Shown: one piece after another, positions 62,096-64,000 of the stretch | Numbering within the stretch: the first letter of the stretch is position 1 | How the letters are laid out: every line of letters starts with the position of its first letter | From: Occallatibacter gabretensis | GTDB lineage: Bacteria; Acidobacteriota; Terriglobia; Terriglobales; Acidobacteriaceae | Length of the DNA: 64,000 nucleotides | Assembly (NCBI RefSeq): GCF_001449115.1 | Contig: NZ_LAIJ01000007.1 | Span: forward strand, 124,001 to 188,000 | Direction: 5' to 3' | Position numbers and translations under genes: made by a program | The notes under the pieces: model-generated | What the model saw: only the letters and a program-made list of their open reading frames with translations | Told to the model about the DNA's origin: nothing | The model's database searches: none

Positions 62096-64000
62096 TTACT
62101 CGCCCTTGCCTGATGCCGCGCCGCTCAACACAATTCGCTGCTGATCGTACTTGGTGACCTTCTGGTAAAAGTCGCTCAGCCCGCTATAGTCCTTCGGGTC
62201 CAGCAGCGTAAACCCACGCACCAGCACGCGCGAACTCACCACCGTACTGCCATCAGCCTTCGCTTTCAGCTGATAAATGGCGTTCGGCTCGTCCTTCGCC
62301 ACGTCATCCTGCGGCTTCTCCTGCAGAGAGAGACCGGACGCGAGTGTGTAGGTGATCTGTTCCTGGTCCTGCGAGGGATAGCGCACATCTACGGGCGAGA
62401 CCCGCGATGTTGCGGGGAAGGGGTTCGCCTCACTGCTTTCAAAGAAGGCGCGAGGAAGCTCAATGTGCCCGTTCGACGCAGCGAGCGAACCTGAGACATT
62501 CACCACTGCCAGCAGCTGACGGCTCGGATCATCCAGATAGGCAATATGATCCACCTTTGCGCTTACGCCCGCAGGCGCACTGGATGCGAGAAGCTGATCG
62601 ACGGAGGTTTTCACAGCATCCGGGCTGGCCGTGAGAGCAAGCTGGCGCAACTCAATTGCCTTCTGTCCTGTAAATGCGACCTTCAACATGCCGCTCAACG
62701 CGCCCTTCGCATCGACGCTCAGTGTGCCGACGTGCAGAGTCAGGTTATCGGAGTTCTTCTCGAGCGGTGTCACGAGAAGTTCCACTTTGCCGTCTGCCAT
62801 GGTGATGCCGCCTGCGCCGGCATGCGCCCAGTGCAGCGTTGCATACGGCGCCATTTTGGTTCCGGGATCGACCAGTGCCTCTTTGCTGTCCACCGTCAGG
62901 CCAATCAGCACCGTGTCCAGCTGATCTGCGCTCATGTAGCCCACTGAGAAGAGCCGGTGGCTGCGGCTGGCAATGCGCACAGGCCGCGCATTCAATCCCG
63001 CCGCGCGCGCCAGCGCCAGATACATGAATGCCAGCTGATTGCTCGACCCCTTCTTTGTATCGAGCAGGTGTTCCACGCGCCCGCGCGGAACCCAGTCGCT
63101 GTCAACGTCCGGCACGCCGTTCGAATTGAAATCCGTATTCTCAAAGCGCTGCACATAGGCATAAATCTTCTTCGCCTTCTCCGCGGGCGCGTCTGAGGGA
63201 GCAACGATTTCCTGCAGCGCATGCTGCAGTGGGGGCGTGGAAGCCGTGTAGCCGTTCACAAGCTTCATCCAGAGGCCCATTTGCTTCTGCCAGAAATCCC
63301 GCTCCTCGGACGAAGGCGTATAGAAGAAGTTCACCTCGTATGCCTGTCCCGCAGGAGCAGGTGCAAAGGGATCGTTCGGAATGGCGGGCACATCCGCTAC
63401 ATCGAGCGTGTAACGTCCCACTGCATCTTTGTGCACGGCAGTGCCGGCAGGCAGGTTGGCGGAAGAAACGATGTCGGTCATAAAGGCGCCGTGGCGATCG
63501 GTCAATGCGCTGTCTGATACGCCTCCGGTCTGGCCGGCTGATTCGGCGCGCTGCATCTGCTCGGCAATCGTAAAGGAGTAGTGCGCGCGACGCACGAAAT
63601 ACGCCTGCTGAATCTTCCAGTCGGGCCCCTGTTCATAGCGGTCGTACCGAATCTGGTAGCGGTACTCCAAAATGCTGCCGACTTTGGCATCCGGCAGCGT
63701 GAAGCTTACGTCTGCAACCCCGTTGCTGCGGTTCTTCGCAATCTTCAAGATCTGCGACTGCGGCCCCGAGAGCGGAACAATCGCGCCGCCCGGCTGGATG
63801 GTGCGGCCTTCCAGCGCGCCTATATCCAGCGGCACATTGAAGGAATCTGAATCCATCGGCGCATCTTCGCCGGAATGATTGATATCCGGCGTGGACCAGT
63901 TGTTGGAATACGCGCTCGCAAACTGACTTGAGTTTTCCCCTTTCGCGTAGTACACAAAGTTCTTGTTAAGCGGGATATGCACCGTCGCTGCCGCCAGACC
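62096..64000 (-). CDS. DUF3857 / transglutaminase-like protein, 5' end cut by window
   Basis: 634 residues visible; the frame is open through the right edge, so the start and signal peptide lie outside. The N-terminal DUF3857 part contains GSILEYRYQIRY. The central transglutaminase-like domain has KKIYAYVQRFENTDF, then KGSSNQLAFMYLALARAAGLNARPV, in which the usual catalytic Cys is replaced by Ser. A late HRLFSVGYM and ALVDPGT follow. The C-terminal 220 residues are beta-rich. Possibly an inactive scaffold, or one using a different nucleophile. Convergent with the GGDEF-EAL gene. Confidence 0.85.
   Translation of the reverse strand, partial: GLAAATVHIPLNKNFVYYAKGENSSQFASAYSNNWSTPDINHSGEDAPMDSDSFNVPLDIGALEGRTIQPGGAIVPLSGPQSQILKIAKNRSNGVADVSFTLPDAKVGSILEYRYQIRYDRYEQGPDWKIQQAYFVRRAHYSFTIAEQMQRAESAGQTGGVSDSALTDRHGAFMTDIVSSANLPAGTAVHKDAVGRYTLDVADVPAIPNDPFAPAPAGQAYEVNFFYTPSSEERDFWQKQMGLWMKLVNGYTASTPPLQHALQEIVAPSDAPAEKAKKIYAYVQRFENTDFNSNGVPDVDSDWVPRGRVEHLLDTKKGSSNQLAFMYLALARAAGLNARPVRIASRSHRLFSVGYMSADQLDTVLIGLTVDSKEALVDPGTKMAPYATLHWAHAGAGGITMADGKVELLVTPLEKNSDNLTLHVGTLSVDAKGALSGMLKVAFTGQKAIELRQLALTASPDAVKTSVDQLLASSAPAGVSAKVDHIAYLDDPSRQLLAVVNVSGSLAASNGHIELPRAFFESSEANPFPATSRVSPVDVRYPSQDQEQITYTLASGLSLQEKPQDDVAKDEPNAIYQLKAKADGSTVVSSRVLVRGFTLLDPKDYSGLSDFYQKVTKYDQQRIVLSGAASGKGE

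Overview
The window looks like a chromosomal segment of an acidobacterium, probably Terriglobales/Acidobacteriaceae. This is inferred from gene content and style: GC-rich DNA, many secreted proteins of unknown function, a nine-unit HAMP-array kinase, an argRCBDFH-type operon and a KaiC/KaiB pair outside cyanobacteria. No marker gene was searched, so the phylum is an inference. I see no rRNA, tRNA, insertion sequence, phage gene or CRISPR array. Almost everything reads as intact, densely packed core or niche-adaptation genes, and stop/start overlaps of the ATGA type are very common.

Layout. 1-3.5 kb: DNA ligase D (end joining, perhaps preceded by the tail of a Ku gene) and an MgtC-family membrane protein, closed by a strong hairpin. 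3.8-11.3 kb (minus): a soluble, very large HAMP-array hybrid histidine kinase and a response-regulator/PAS/kinase whose starts and stops nearly touch. 11.4-20.5 kb: two convergent envelope operons, a plus-strand transpeptidase-like protein with a SpoIID/HExxH fusion, and a minus-strand YfaT-like cysteine peptidase, alpha-2-macroglobulin and membrane protein. 20.5-25 kb: GNAT, a phosphofructokinase with pyrophosphate-type signature residues, a membrane protein and an acyl-CoA synthetase. 24.8-36.3 kb: gltB divergent from argR-argC-argB-argD-argF-argH-argA; a pair of ARG-box palindromes 21 bp apart lies between them. argG, argJ/argE and gltD are not in the window.

36.4-46.9 kb: a SYLF lipid-binding protein, a nickel/cobalt-type transporter, a repeat-containing intergenic region, an SGNH-family lipoprotein lacking the usual nucleophile serine, feoAB, a secreted protein, an ABC-F ATPase, an MBL hydrolase, and a textbook fluoride riboswitch with its own promoter ahead of crcB. 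46.9-55.4 kb: sialate O-acetylesterase, a secreted NC-motif protein, DUF6526, a deoxyhypusine-synthase-like enzyme, a glutathionylspermidine-synthase-like ATP-grasp with its YgiB-like lipoprotein, and a RibBA whose cyclohydrolase half is degenerate. 55.7-64 kb: a secreted protein, a Tat-type phosphoesterase, a kaiC-kaiB-GGDEF/EAL operon, and a DUF3857/transglutaminase-like protein running off the right edge.

The most unusual material is (i) the kaiC-kaiB-c-di-GMP operon, (ii) the alpha-2-macroglobulin/YfaT locus facing a transpeptidase and SpoIID-peptidase fusion, (iii) the nine-unit HAMP kinase locus, and (iv) the cluster of enzymes with altered active sites (SGNH lipoprotein, RibBA, transglutaminase-like protein). 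All functional statements rest on reading motifs by eye; no alignment or database search was run.
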